Source of the DNA: Bacteroidota bacterium
GTDB taxonomy: Bacteria; Bacteroidota; Bacteroidia; Cytophagales; Cyclobacteriaceae
Assembly (NCBI GenBank): GCA_024280115.1
Contig: JAJRQT010000207.1
Coordinates: 1-41,884 of the forward strand
DNA length: 41,884 bases
Direction of reading: 5' to 3'
Shown here: positions 16,112 to 24,144 of the stretch, piece by piece
Numbering within the stretch: the first letter of the stretch is position 1
Layout of the letters: each line of letters begins with the position of its first letter
Program-made: the position numbers and the translations under genes
The notes under the pieces: generated by a model
The model's database searches: none
What the model was told of the DNA's origin: nothing
The model's input: the letters and a program-made list of their open reading frames with translations, nothing else

Positions 16112-17293
16112 ATGAAGAATAATAATCGAATAGCTTCTATAGATATTTTCAGGGCGCTCACAATGTTCCTGATGATCTTTGTAAATGATCTCTGGACCTT
16201 AAGTGATATACCCGAATGGCTGGGGCATGCCAAAGCTGCCGAAGATAGAATGGGTTTATCAGACTGGGTATTCCCTGGATTTTTGTTCATTGTTGGATTG
16301 TCTATCCCATTTGACATCAGAGCCAGGAAGAAAAAAGGGGCATCAAAACTTGAGATATTTTGGCACATCATCAAAAGAAGTTTTGCGCTTATTGTGATGG
16401 GTTTTTTTATGGTAAATTTCGAAAACATCAACGGTGACCTACTGCCTTTCTCGAAATATTTCTGGGAAATCCTCATGGCCATTGCCATTGTTCTGATCTG
16501 GAATATTTATCCCAATCATAAAGCATTCAATAAAATACCTGAATGGATTATGCAGGTTTTAGGTATTGCCATTTTAATTTTTATAGGCATCATTTATAAA
16601 TCAGGAACAGAGGATAACCCAACATGGCTCACTCCTCATTGGTGGGGCATCTTAGGTATTATTGGCTGGGCTTACCTGCTTACCTCAACTATATTCCTTC
16701 TAATTGGAGAAAAAATTATTTATACCATTATAATATTGCTGATTTTCCATGCGCTCAACGCTCTGGACTTTGTGAATCTATTCAGCTGGCAGCCAGATAT
16801 AAACCTGATGGTCAGCCCATCATTTCATGCCAGTGTCATGAGCGGTGTATTGGCGTCATTACTATACCTTGAATTTGGAAAAAAAGGGAAGACTACGCTC
16901 TTTTTAACATTTATTCTCATAGTCGCAGCGATTTCAATAACCTATGGTTTTGCGACCAGGCCAGAATGGGGTATTTCAAAAATCAGGGCTACACCCTCAT
17001 GGACTACAATATGCGCCGGGATAAGTTTCATTGTCTTTGGCATACTTTATGTGATTTCTGATATTCTTAAGCAAACGAAGTGGGCGTCATTCATAGCTCC
17101 CGCAGGAACAAGTACACTTACATGTTATCTTGTCCCATACCTTTATTATCCAATTATAATGCTGGTTGGCATTTTTCTTCCGGACTTTCTAAAAACCGGG
17201 TATGTCGGCATCATCAAATCACTTTTCTTTGCATATCTTATTATTTTCATAACCGGAATGTTGGGAAAAATTCATATTAAACTGAAAGTTTAA
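16112..17293 (+). CDS. HGSNAT/DUF5009-type membrane acyltransferase
   Basis: A 393-residue integral membrane protein with about ten hydrophobic segments. The N-terminus RIASIDIFRALTMFLMIFVND and the following WVFPGFLFIVGLSIPF are characteristic of the COG4299/DUF5009 group related to human heparan-alpha-glucosaminide N-acetyltransferase, which moves acetyl from cytosolic acetyl-CoA to a sugar amine across a membrane. Family membership is read from the motifs; the acceptor in bacteria is not established. It follows pyk by 100 bases and precedes the DoxX fusion by 84 bases. A second, broken family member lies at 40949-41884, and both occur in an amino-sugar or polysaccharide gene setting. Confidence 0.78.
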   Translation: MKNNNRIASIDIFRALTMFLMIFVNDLWTLSDIPEWLGHAKAAEDRMGLSDWVFPGFLFIVGLSIPFDIRARKKKGASKLEIFWHIIKRSFALIVMGFFMVNFENINGDLLPFSKYFWEILMAIAIVLIWNIYPNHKAFNKIPEWIMQVLGIAILIFIGIIYKSGTEDNPTWLTPHWWGILGIIGWAYLLTSTIFLLIGEKIIYTIIILLIFHALNALDFVNLFSWQPDINLMVSPSFHASVMSGVLASLLYLEFGKKGKTTLFLTFILIVAAISITYGFATRPEWGISKIRATPSWTTICAGISFIVFGILYVISDILKQTKWASFIAPAGTSTLTCYLVPYLYYPIIMLVGIFLPDFLKTGYVGIIKSLFFAYLIIFITGMLGKIHIKLKV

Positions 17294-17377
17294 AAATGGC
17301 AGTAATCCAGGTTTCCTGATGCAGGTCATTGTTTATTGGCGCTTCTATGAGCTAACTTTATTAAAAAAGTTATTAAT

Positions 17378-18952
17378 ATGGATTCAAGCACCGTCCCCCC
17401 ACTCCGGAAGTATCTTTTCACTTTTCTCAGAATAGCTATTGGATGGCATTTCCTCTACGAGGGTATTGCTAAAATATTTACTCCAAACTGGTCATCGGCG
17501 TCATATCTATTGAATTCCAGTGGGCCTTTAGGAAGTATTTTCAGAGCTATGGCTGAAAATCAGTTTGTGGTCTATCTCGTGGATTATGCAAATATCTTCG
17601 GATTGATCATCATTGGATTTGCGTTGTTTATTGGTATTTATTCCAGGATTGCAGCGATTGCAGGGGCGGCACTTTTATTTCTTTTTTATATTTCTAATCC
17701 TCCTTTTACCGTCAATCCAATCGGATATGGTGTTGAAGGTCATTATCTGATAGTTAATAAAAATTTATTGGAATTAATCACTTTGGTAGTATTGGCTGCC
17801 CTGCCCAAAACATGGTTTTATAGCCTTGAAAATATTTGGCAGAGTAAGCCCGAAGCCAACATAACCAATGTAGCAGAGGTGCCCAGGAAGGAAAATCATT
17901 ATCTGAACCCGAAAGCAATCGATCGCAGAAATCTTATTAAGAATTTAATCTCTATTCCATTGCTTGGTGGGTTTGTTTACAGTGTTGCCAGGAATTGTGG
18001 ATGGGGAAGTCACGAGGAAAAGCACCTTCGAAATCAGGTGAACGGAACTGATGGATATTCCGGAGCAACTGTCAAGGCTGTCAGACAACTTGACATTTCT
18101 GAGCTTAAGAAGCCTATATCCTCAGGAATGATCAAGGGCCGGGAGCTGGGCAGGCTTATTTGCGGAGGCAACTTAATTAGCGGTTTCGCCCACAGCCGCG
18201 ATCTGATTTATGTTTCAAATTTCTTGAAGAATTATTTTACAACGGAAAAAGTCATTGACACATTCAAACTTTGTGAAGCCAGTGGCATTAATACAACTGC
18301 AATTGGAGCGAAGAAGATGGAAATGAGCATTTTACAAAAATACTGGAAACAGGGCGGTAAAATTCAATGGCTGGCTCCTGTATATCCCGAGGAGAAGGAT
18401 TATAAATCCATCATTGACCTGGCCACTGACAACGGAGCTATGGGCGTAATGCTCATTGGGAATCTCGGTGACAAATGGGCGCGGGAAGGCAAATTTGACT
18501 TAATCAATAACGTGGTTGAATATGCAAAAAGCAAAGGTGTGATCGCCGGAGTCGCCGGGCATGAATTGGTTACATTCCAGGGTTTGGAAGAAAATAGAAT
18601 CGAGGCTGATTTTTATATGAAAACGCTTCACGATACTTCCTACTGGTCGTGGAGAGATAATGAACCAAAGGAAAAGATGATTATTGACAATTATGCAGTT
18701 GACAATTACTGGGCCAGTAAGCCACAGGAAACGGTCGATTTTATGGAAAGCCTCAGCAAGCCATGGATCGCATTTAAAGTACTGGCTGCCGGAGCATTTC
18801 ATCCTAAACAAGGATTCAAGTTTGTCTTTGAAAACGGCGCAGATTTTGCCTGTGTAGGCATGTTTGATTTCCAGGTTGTAGAAGATGCTAATATATTAAA
18901 CGAAATTTTGGACGATGGGCAATTCATGCGCAAGAGAAACTGGATGGCGTAG
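17378..18952 (+). CDS. DoxX membrane domain fused to a Tat-like linker and TIM-barrel domain
   Basis: A 524-residue two-part protein. Residues ~10-150 form a four-helix DoxX-type membrane domain (RIAIGWHFLYEGIAKI, GLIIIGFALFIGIYSRI, GHYLIVNKNLLELI). A linker carries an internal Tat-like segment, DRRNLIKNL followed by a hydrophobic stretch (~182-203). Residues ~250-524 look like a TIM-barrel domain (GRLICGGNLISGFAHSRDL, IQWLAPVYP, KVLAAGAFHP, ADFACVGMFD) resembling stand-alone, Tat-exported barrel proteins annotated near aldo/keto reductases in Planctomycetes and Bacteroidota. The simplest reading is a fusion of a membrane electron-transfer protein with an exported oxidoreductase-like barrel. 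The reaction is unknown. It is spaced like an operon with the upstream acyltransferase. Confidence 0.72.
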   Translation: MDSSTVPPLRKYLFTFLRIAIGWHFLYEGIAKIFTPNWSSASYLLNSSGPLGSIFRAMAENQFVVYLVDYANIFGLIIIGFALFIGIYSRIAAIAGAALLFLFYISNPPFTVNPIGYGVEGHYLIVNKNLLELITLVVLAALPKTWFYSLENIWQSKPEANITNVAEVPRKENHYLNPKAIDRRNLIKNLISIPLLGGFVYSVARNCGWGSHEEKHLRNQVNGTDGYSGATVKAVRQLDISELKKPISSGMIKGRELGRLICGGNLISGFAHSRDLIYVSNFLKNYFTTEKVIDTFKLCEASGINTTAIGAKKMEMSILQKYWKQGGKIQWLAPVYPEEKDYKSIIDLATDNGAMGVMLIGNLGDKWAREGKFDLINNVVEYAKSKGVIAGVAGHELVTFQGLEENRIEADFYMKTLHDTSYWSWRDNEPKEKMIIDNYAVDNYWASKPQETVDFMESLSKPWIAFKVLAAGAFHPKQGFKFVFENGADFACVGMFDFQVVEDANILNEILDDGQFMRKRNWMA

Positions 18953-19069
18953 TAATGATATATTAATCAAAAAATCATCCTTTCTAATGAATTTGAAAGC
19001 TGAAAACTCATGGATATGTTCGATAAACCCGGATTGTATATACTGGTTTGCTATAGATTGATCTAATTT

Positions 19070-19094
19070 GAGGGTGTAGAAAAATTCTACCCTC
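19070..19094. repeat. Dispersed palindrome, second member
   Basis: GAGGGTGTAGAA pairs with TTCTACCCTC around an AAA loop with one bulged base. It is related to 453-475 and, with 19775-19795, brackets the small secreted-protein gene. Confidence 0.55.
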
Positions 19095-19224
19095 GGTGGA
19101 ATTTATTCGAGTGATATATTTGAATTTGTAGGACTGGAAGTTCGAAGATTTCCGAAATTATAATATGTTTGCAGCGATCCTTTGGGGCTCTACAAATAGC
19201 CGGGCAATAGTCAGCAATAAAGAA

Positions 19225-19695
19225 ATGAAACAATTTATTTCAATACTAATTCTCATTTTGCTATGGACTCAAGTTTACTCTCAGCAAAGACTTGATAGAA
19301 TTCAAACTCTTAAAATAAATGATCTCGATCTGGATTGCACGATAAATGACTTTATACATAACTTCGGGGAACCAGATGTGATTAAAAATGAGTACAGTGA
19401 ACTTGATGGTATAATGCAAGTGAAATTAAATTATGGTAATTCTCATTTTACTTTTGTTGAAAATATTCTGTTTTATTTCGAAATAAAAAATAGCAATTTT
19501 GAATTATCTCCATATGGATTCTGTGTAAATGAAACAAATATTGATACTGCAAAGAAGTTCTTTCCAAATTCATTTAAGGCAAAAGAAGAGTATGACAATG
19601 GGTGTCTTATTAGATTTGTGTTAATTGATTATTATACAGTAACTCTTGATTTCAGGAATAATGTGTTATCAGAGATTTATTGCGCTGATTATTAA
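19225..19695 (+). CDS. Small secreted protein of unknown function
   Basis: A 156-residue protein I do not recognise. I chose the ATG at 19225 rather than 19165 because it begins with a clean signal peptide (MKQFISILILILLWTQVYSQ, cleavage after YSQ likely). The mature part is acidic and beta-rich by appearance, with a segment IHNFGEPDVIK that resembles the start of SmpA/OmlA-like lipoprotein domains, though without enough else to claim that fold. Three Cys remain in the mature part. The coding region is visibly more AT-rich than its neighbours, and palindromes of one family sit on both sides, with a further repeat element at 19837. This suggests recent acquisition, but that is inference. Confidence 0.6.
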   Translation: MKQFISILILILLWTQVYSQQRLDRIQTLKINDLDLDCTINDFIHNFGEPDVIKNEYSELDGIMQVKLNYGNSHFTFVENILFYFEIKNSNFELSPYGFCVNETNIDTAKKFFPNSFKAKEEYDNGCLIRFVLIDYYTVTLDFRNNVLSEIYCADY

Positions 19696-19774
19696 TTTTT
19701 CCCCTCCCCCGCTGGCCCTGGCGCAAGTCTATGACTTGGGACAAGGAGCAATTGTATTTCGGAAACCGCCGCTT

Positions 19775-19795
19775 GGTCTAGAATTTTTCTACACC
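19775..19795. repeat. Dispersed palindrome, third member
   Basis: GGTCTAGAA pairs with TTCTACACC around TTT with one mismatch. It belongs to the family at 453-475 and 19070-19094. Confidence 0.5.
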
Positions 19796-19836
19796 TTACT
19801 ATTATTGAAAAATGCAGTTTGATAGGTTTTGTAATC

Positions 19837-19919
19837 CAATGTAGTCTAGATAAGAAGATAATTGTCTTACCTCACCCTCTCCTGAGAGGGATAATAGGCG
19901 CTTAACTAAAACGACATTG
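19837..19919. repeat. Inverted-repeat element, copy B
   Basis: Shares the core from TAAGAAGATAATTGTC through GAGAGGGATAATAGG to the right arm with 3107-3195. The left arm has diverged (CAATGTAGTCTAGATAAG) and the right arm has one extra A, so it looks like an older copy. Confidence 0.7.
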
Positions 19920-20006
19920 ATTTGTAATCCGGCAAACGAACCGAAGATTATAAATTGAAGATAAAGAATCAACGACTACTAACAACGCTCCATTACATCA
20001 TCTGTT

Positions 20007-20014
20007 TATATTTG
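20007..20014 (+). promoter_or_regulatory. Possible -7 box (TATATTTG)
   Basis: Fits TAnnTTTG and lies 24 bases before the chosen glycosyltransferase ATG. No matching -33 TTTG is seen. Confidence 0.25.
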
Positions 20015-20038
20015 TATTTTCGCTACTTAAAACGAAAT

Positions 20039-21055
20039 ATGAAAGACAATTCCCAGCTGGTTTCTATCATCATGGCAGTAAAAGATACGGAGCCCTATCT
20101 GCCAGATTGCCTGGATTCCATTATTAATCAGACTTATAACAATTGGGAGCTTATAGCTGTAAATGATCATTCTACAGATCGAACACCACTAATACTAAAA
20201 AGTTATGCAGAAAAAGATCCGAGGATTAGGGTATTTCACAGCGAGCGTCATTTACTCATCCCCACCCTAAAGGAAGGATACAAACATGTAAAAGGTACAC
20301 TTATAAACCGGATGGATTCTGATGATAAAATGCCTGATTATAAATTACAGCTCCTTGTGAATGAGTGGAATAAATATGGAAGAGGTCATGTAATTGCCGG
20401 AGGGACAGAGCATTTTGTGGATAAAGGTGAGGTAGGTGACGGCTTCAGACGATATGAAAAATGGCTGAATGAAGTCGCAAAAAGAGGTTTGCATTATGAG
20501 GAAATTTACAAGGAATGTGTAATTCCCTCACATAGCTGGATCATTCATCGCGAAGATTTTGATCGTGTCGGGGCCTTTGACCCGGAGGTATATCCTGAAG
20601 ATTATGATCTTTGCTTCAGGTTTTACAGTAATGGCCTGAAGATCATTGGAGTGGATAAAGTGCTGCACTACTGGCGCGATCGGTCGGACCGCATTTCCCG
20701 TACATGGGATTGTTATAAAGATAATCGGTATTTTAGTTTAAAACTCAGATATTTTTACCAATTGAACAGAGATAAAAACAGACCACTTGTTTTATGGGGA
20801 GCCGGTAAAAATGGAAAAGATATGTCAAAATTATTGATTGAGAAAGATGATGCTTTCCATTGGGTTTGCGACAATCAGAAAAAAACAGGGAAGCATATAT
20901 ATGGGGTTATCATGGAGCATTTAGATATTATTCCAACCCTGGATAATCCACAGATCATGATTGTTGTCACTTCACCGAAAGATAAAATAGAAATAAAACA
21001 ACAACTGTCTGAATGGAGTAAAAATCCGGTGAAGGACTATTGGTTTTTTCTATAA
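20039..21055 (+). CDS. Family 2 glycosyltransferase with C-terminal Rossmann-like domain
   Basis: A GT-A fold inverting glycosyltransferase of 338 residues, starting at the ATG at 20039; an upstream ATG at 19955 would add 28 residues with no family resemblance. N-terminal motifs are LVSIIMAVKDTEPYL, SIINQTYNNWELIAVNDHSTD and the metal/nucleotide-sugar DxD region NRMDSDDKM. The acceptor-side motif YPEDYDLCFRF follows. The C-terminal ~80 residues carry LWGAGKNGKDMSKLL, a Gly-rich nucleotide-binding loop found attached to some polysaccharide glycosyltransferases. It probably adds a sugar to a surface polysaccharide or glycoprotein on the cytosolic side. It stands alone with no other envelope genes adjacent. 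Confidence 0.88.
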   Translation: MKDNSQLVSIIMAVKDTEPYLPDCLDSIINQTYNNWELIAVNDHSTDRTPLILKSYAEKDPRIRVFHSERHLLIPTLKEGYKHVKGTLINRMDSDDKMPDYKLQLLVNEWNKYGRGHVIAGGTEHFVDKGEVGDGFRRYEKWLNEVAKRGLHYEEIYKECVIPSHSWIIHREDFDRVGAFDPEVYPEDYDLCFRFYSNGLKIIGVDKVLHYWRDRSDRISRTWDCYKDNRYFSLKLRYFYQLNRDKNRPLVLWGAGKNGKDMSKLLIEKDDAFHWVCDNQKKTGKHIYGVIMEHLDIIPTLDNPQIMIVVTSPKDKIEIKQQLSEWSKNPVKDYWFFL

Positions 21056-21260
21056 TTTTTCAAAAAATGATACTTATTCACACACCTTAAAGAATAGAAT
21101 TCCTTTCTTTTCTTACCCAAATATTATCATGTTAACAATTATTTACTCAGCATGAAACTCTATTTCTAATAGTTAGGATTTTACCCTGATTTTTAGTACT
21201 TTTCTATCCCATTATTAGCCATTCCTTTTAATCAATTTTTCATTTTTAAAATTTGTTGTC

Positions 21261-22592
21261 ATGACTATATTAAAAAAGAAACTTGCAAAAAAAATCGAGG
21301 AGTGGAGACCCAGAACAAAAAAACTCCTTAAAGAGTACAGTGATGTTAAAATCGGTGATGTCACCATTGCGCAGGCCTTGGGTGGTATGCGCGGCGTAAA
21401 ATGCCTGGTGACAGACATATCGTATCTTGACCCTTTTGAAGGGATCAGGTTCAGGGGATATACCATTCCCGAAGTATTAGAAAAATTGCCCAAACCTCCG
21501 GATGCAGAAGTTCCGTATGTTGAAGGATTTTTATATCTATTACTTACGGGAGATATTCCCACAAAAAAGGAAGTAATAGATGTGCATAATGAGATGGTTC
21601 AGCGCAGAAATGTTCCTGATTATGTTTACAAAGTGATGGATGACCTTGTAGAATGTCATCCGATGGTGATGTTTTCTGCAGCGGTTGTCTCAATGGAAAA
21701 AGAGTCGATATTCACTCCTAAATATAAAAACGGAGAAGTGAACAAATTGAATATGTGGGAATCAACCTTTGATGATGCTATGAATCTCCTTCCGAAGCTG
21801 CCCAGGATTGCATCTTATATTTATCGTAAGAAGTATAAAAAAGGCGATATTATTTATGGTGATCCAAAGCTGGATTGGGGAGGAAATTTTGCCAAAATGA
21901 TGGGTATCGGGAAGCCATATGATGACCTTGCAAGGTTGTATTTCATATTGCACAGCGACCATGAAAGCGGCAACGTGAGTGCCCATACAGGTCACCTGGT
22001 TGCCAGCGCTCTTTCCGATGTGTATTATTCTATTTCTTCCATGTTGAATGGCCTCGCAGGACCACTTCATGGACTGGCAAATGAAATGGTATTGCGTTGG
22101 ATCCAGGATGTCATGAAGAAAATGGACAATAAGGTCCCAACGCATCAGGAAATGAAACAATTTGTTTGGGATACATTACGGTCAGGCCAGGTAATCCCCG
22201 GATATGGACATGCTGTCTTGAGAAAGACAGATCCAAGGTACAAGGCTCAACGTGATTTTTGTATTCAGCATCTGCCCGACGATCCGATCTTCCAATATGT
22301 GAGCGTTTTGTATGATGTCGCGCCCGATATCCTGAAAGAACATGGAAAAGCAAAAAATCCATGGCCTAACGTGGATGCACAATCAGGCGTAATCCAGTGG
22401 CATTACGGAGTAACAGAATATGATTTCTATACCGTGATGTTTGGAATGGGTAGGTCTATCGGTGTGCTTTCCAATATTATTTGGGATCGTGCACTGGGCT
22501 ATCCTATAGAACGGCCAAAATCTATAACTACGCAAATGCTTGAAGATTATGCTCTTCAGGCAGACCAGGAAAAATTGGCACATTTAGTGTAG
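21261..22592 (+). CDS. gltA: Citrate synthase
   Basis: A 443-residue TCA-cycle enzyme condensing acetyl-CoA and oxaloacetate. The catalytic triad is visible: His270 in GPLHGLANE, His317 in PGYGHAVLR and Asp372 in VDAQSGV. HSDHESGNVSAHTGHL (231-246) is also diagnostic. The length and N-terminus (MTILKKKLAKKIEEWRP, then the ITDISYLDP-like segment) resemble the longer mitochondrial-type enzymes rather than the E. coli hexameric type. It is a stand-alone housekeeping gene with its own terminator 34 bases downstream. Confidence 0.96.
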   Translation: MTILKKKLAKKIEEWRPRTKKLLKEYSDVKIGDVTIAQALGGMRGVKCLVTDISYLDPFEGIRFRGYTIPEVLEKLPKPPDAEVPYVEGFLYLLLTGDIPTKKEVIDVHNEMVQRRNVPDYVYKVMDDLVECHPMVMFSAAVVSMEKESIFTPKYKNGEVNKLNMWESTFDDAMNLLPKLPRIASYIYRKKYKKGDIIYGDPKLDWGGNFAKMMGIGKPYDDLARLYFILHSDHESGNVSAHTGHLVASALSDVYYSISSMLNGLAGPLHGLANEMVLRWIQDVMKKMDNKVPTHQEMKQFVWDTLRSGQVIPGYGHAVLRKTDPRYKAQRDFCIQHLPDDPIFQYVSVLYDVAPDILKEHGKAKNPWPNVDAQSGVIQWHYGVTEYDFYTVMFGMGRSIGVLSNIIWDRALGYPIERPKSITTQMLEDYALQADQEKLAHLV

Positions 22593-22625
22593 TTTGTATA
22601 GCCAAATATACACATCCATGAGATT

Positions 22626-22664
22626 CTGCGCAGGTGAATATTATTCCCTGCGCAGTTTTATTTT
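22626..22664 (+). terminator. Rho-independent terminator of citrate synthase
   Basis: A perfect 9-bp GC-rich stem (CTGCGCAGG at 22626-22634, CCTGCGCAG at 22647-22655) with a 12-base loop is followed directly by TTTTATTTT. It lies 34 bases after the stop codon. This is the clearest intrinsic terminator in the window. Confidence 0.85.
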
Positions 22665-22861
22665 GCAAAAACTAAACATTTGATTCCAATACTTAAAGAA
22701 ATCCGGAAAGTCAATCGCGCTATTTAATCAGAATTTTATTACTAAAAACCGCTTGACTGGCCTATGAAATAATAGATATCCAAACCGAATATGGATAGAA
22801 TTTCATATTTTAGTTGTTTGGTTTAAAGATAAAAAATGGGCACAAAAGGGAATAAACTATC

Positions 22862-22993
22862 AAATCTAAATTCGAAGCGGAAGGAACTCATCAGCATGGA
22901 AAAATGCCCTATTTTTCATTGCCGGAAAATTTGCTGAATGATCATGAAAAACTGATTCTATGGGCAAGAGAATCAATTCACATTTCTAAATAG
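22862..22993 (+). pseudogene. Orphan 3' coding remnant
   Basis: An open 43-codon stretch ending in TAG reads as a plausible protein tail (KMPYFSLPENLLNDHEKLILW in the middle, in part) but has no start codon that gives a usable gene and a stop two codons upstream. It may be the decayed C-terminus of a lost gene. I cannot name the family. Confidence 0.25.
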
Positions 22994-23048
22994 AATACAA
23001 AGCATACTTTTAATTAATCTATATTTCTTACCTAAATCACACTATTCA

Positions 23049-24035
23049 ATGAATTACAGAACACTCGGAAAAACCGGATTCAACATTTCAGAAATTTCTC
23101 TTGGCACATGGCAGGTCGGCGGAAAATGGGGATCAGGATTTGACCACAAATTGGCCGATCGGATATTAAATACAGCCTTGGATACCGGCATCAATTTCAT
23201 AGATACTGCCGATGTTTATGAGGCCGGAGAAAGTGAAACTGCTGTCGGAAAAGTTGTTAAAAACTCCAGAGATAGAATTTATGTGGCAACAAAATGCGGC
23301 CGCCAAATCAATCCACACATCGATGAAGGATATACGCCGCAAGTTCTGCGAAAATATGTAGAAGATTCATTAAAGCGTTTGCAAATGGATTGTCTGGATT
23401 TAGTTCAGTTACACTGCCCTCCTACCCAGGTATATTATCGTTCGGAAATTTTTGGGGAATTTGAAAAGCTGAAAGCTGAAGGTAAAATACTCAATTTGGG
23501 AGTTAGTGTGCAAAAAGTAGAAGAAGCCCTGAAGGCCATCGAATTCGATAATGTATCTACGGTTCAGATTATTTATAATATTTTCAGGCAGCGACCGCAT
23601 GAATACTTTTTCAAACGTGCAGCTGAAAAGAATGTGGGCATTATCGTTCGCGTGCCATTGGCAAGTGGATTGCTCTCCGGCAAATATTCACTAAATACAA
23701 AATTTGAAGAAGCTGACCATCGCTTCAATAATCGAAATGGGAAATATTTTGATAAAGGGGAAACCTTTGCCGGCATTCCCTTTGAAACAGGGATTGATGC
23801 AGTAGAAAAAATAAAAAGACAAACACAAGACCCTGAACAATTGGCAATAATCGCTTTGAAATGGATATTGATGAAACAAGAGGTGAGCTGTATTATTCCC
23901 GGAGCTTCTAAAACAGAACAAGTGAAATCAAATGTAAGGGCATCATCCTATCCAAATCTGGAGGAAAAGCTTTTATCTGAAATTGATAATATTTACAGGC
24001 AAGATATCAAAGGTTATGTACACCAATGCTGGTGA
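23049..24035 (+). CDS. Aldo/keto reductase
   Basis: A 328-residue cytosolic NADPH-type oxidoreductase of the AKR TIM-barrel superfamily. The catalytic tetrad is complete: Asp52, Tyr57, Lys82 and His122. The start MNYRTLGKTGFNISEISLGTW and the C-terminal cofactor-binding stretch IIPGASKTEQVKSNV are standard. The substrate cannot be read from sequence; relatives reduce aldehydes or sugars, or act in the reverse direction. It is separated from citrate synthase by 456 bp and from the next gene by 109 bp, so a link to either is not obvious. Confidence 0.92.
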   Translation: MNYRTLGKTGFNISEISLGTWQVGGKWGSGFDHKLADRILNTALDTGINFIDTADVYEAGESETAVGKVVKNSRDRIYVATKCGRQINPHIDEGYTPQVLRKYVEDSLKRLQMDCLDLVQLHCPPTQVYYRSEIFGEFEKLKAEGKILNLGVSVQKVEEALKAIEFDNVSTVQIIYNIFRQRPHEYFFKRAAEKNVGIIVRVPLASGLLSGKYSLNTKFEEADHRFNNRNGKYFDKGETFAGIPFETGIDAVEKIKRQTQDPEQLAIIALKWILMKQEVSCIIPGASKTEQVKSNVRASSYPNLEEKLLSEIDNIYRQDIKGYVHQCW

Positions 24036-24144
24036 AACAGTCACCCCACATGAACAACGTGATTGTATCGCCATCAACACTGATTTCTATTTTATCATAA
24101 AAGCTATCTTCAAATACTACAATTTTTTTACTTAACAATATATT

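Larger units (their letters stand above)
19696..20038. other. Repeat-rich spacer
   Basis: No gene supported. It contains a small AAGTC/GACTT hairpin in a GC-rich patch (~19722-19740), the third member of the GGTGTAGAA palindrome family (19775-19795), the second copy of the inverted-repeat element (19837-19919) and a possible promoter box before the glycosyltransferase. Confidence 0.5.
22593..23048. other. Spacer with terminator and a coding-like remnant
   Basis: After the citrate synthase terminator (22626-22664) the spacer holds a 43-codon coding-like tail at 22862-22993. No full gene is supported. Confidence 0.5.
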
